From Candidatus Contendobacter odensis Run_B_J11 (lineage in GTDB: Bacteria; Pseudomonadota; Gammaproteobacteria; Competibacterales; Competibacteraceae), in the NCBI RefSeq assembly GCF_000531125.1, contig NZ_CBTK010000302.1:1-64000 (forward strand): 64,000 nt of DNA, read 5' to 3'. Both the position numbers and the translations under genes were made by a program. Below the pieces are notes generated by a model. The model had not been told where the DNA came from and searched no databases. It saw only the letters and a list, made by a program, of their open reading frames with translations. Positions within the stretch are counted from its first letter, which is position 1; each line of letters opens with the position of its first letter. Shown here one piece after another: positions 63,791 through 64,000 of this stretch.

Positions 63791-64000
63791 ATCAACGCTG
63801 ATACGATTACCAATCGCACCTTCGCCGAAATAACCATCGGCGAGCAGGCGAGTCTGACCCGTACCCTGAAACCTCGGGACATTCAATTATTCGCCACCCT
63901 GTCCGGTGATTTGAATCCGACCCATCTCGATGAAAGTTTCGCCCGCACCCAGCAGGCCGGAAAACTCACCGCGCCCAGCATGTGGGCGGCCAGCCTGACC
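63791..64000 (+). CDS. MaoC-domain protein, N-terminal part (phosphate acyltransferase fusion type)
   Basis: The frame runs to the window edge. It reads TNRTFAEITIGEQASLTRTL, RDIQLFATLSGDLNPTHLDESFA, and APSMWAASLT, the start of a MaoC hot-dog hydratase domain; DLNPTHLD holds the Asp/His pair. The wording is that of proteins in which MaoC is fused to a phosphate acetyl/butyryltransferase. There is no ATG, GTG or TTG at the right place: the frame begins near ATC 63791, eight bases after GGGAG, with TTG 63776 overlapping the ribosome site. The start is therefore doubtful (rare start or base error). Confidence 0.75.
   Translation, partial: MNADTITNRTFAEITIGEQASLTRTLKPRDIQLFATLSGDLNPTHLDESFARTQQAGKLTAPSMWAASLT

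Overview
The window reads as gammaproteobacterial chromosome of high GC, about 60 percent by eye. The supporting evidence is the gene order rpe-gph-trpE, the cluster pyrG-kdsA-eno-ftsB-ispD-ispF, a YcgL protein and RlmJ. PEP-CTERM (exosortase-sorted) surface proteins, glycogen phosphorylase, a DAB-type inorganic-carbon module and a sensor-type [NiFe] hydrogenase suggest an environmental, biofilm- or floc-forming, storage-polymer-using bacterium, possibly near Competibacteraceae. That placement is inference; no rRNA is present.

Layout. Bases 1-1560 are a lower-GC broken locus: a HEAT-repeat protein with an in-frame stop, fused in frame to a high-GC transposase fragment. Bases 1717-13968 hold three minus-strand genes of a DabA/DabB-like bicarbonate/CO2 accumulation module: a NuoL-NuoM fusion, DabA with its zinc residues intact, and a NuoM-like protein. 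They are separated by a LysR/AhpD-like/pyridoxamine-oxidase cassette and by a PEP-CTERM gene plus an orphan antitoxin. Bases 14108-15614 carry ycgL and an aminotransferase. Bases 15690-22158 are one minus-strand unit: hydrogenase small subunit, large subunit, maturation protease, then a five-PAS GGDEF-EAL protein overlapping the protease gene by 4 nt. The large subunit has the residues that mark H2-sensing hydrogenases, so the unit probably couples H2 to c-di-GMP.

Bases 22486-35010 are mostly housekeeping: a dienoyl-CoA isomerase-like crotonase, dksA, rpe, gph, trpE, truD, a Uma2 nuclease, ispF, ispD, ftsB, eno, kdsA (frameshifted by a 14-bp insertion) and pyrG. Bases 35011-41626 are accessory: a second PEP-CTERM gene with the same upstream control signals as the first, brnTA, tilS with an AbrB antitoxin over its 5' end, a truncated third PEP-CTERM gene, a DUF2442 gene, a ribbon-helix-helix antitoxin, palindromic repeats and a glycosyltransferase. 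Bases 41869-53393 carry glgP, an M23 peptidase, glutathione reductase, a gamma carbonic anhydrase, a DEAD-box helicase coupled to an RRM protein, an acyltransferase/acyl-ligase fusion and prfC. The end has a helicase relic, tRNA-Ala(CGC), two small glycosyltransferases, a complete AmmeMemoRadiSam trio, rlmJ, a membrane diguanylate cyclase with an adjacent periplasmic binding protein, and the start of a MaoC-domain gene.

Shared control and decay. Both intact PEP-CTERM genes are preceded by 17-bp TGTCAGAAAATTTTACA boxes and a sigma-54-like GG/GC promoter, suggesting enhancer-dependent control. Several genes show recent damage: stops in the HEAT and pyridoxamine-oxidase genes, a 57-bp perfect duplication in the AhpD-like gene, the kdsA insertion and truncated relics. 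Three families of short palindromic repeats are scattered between genes.
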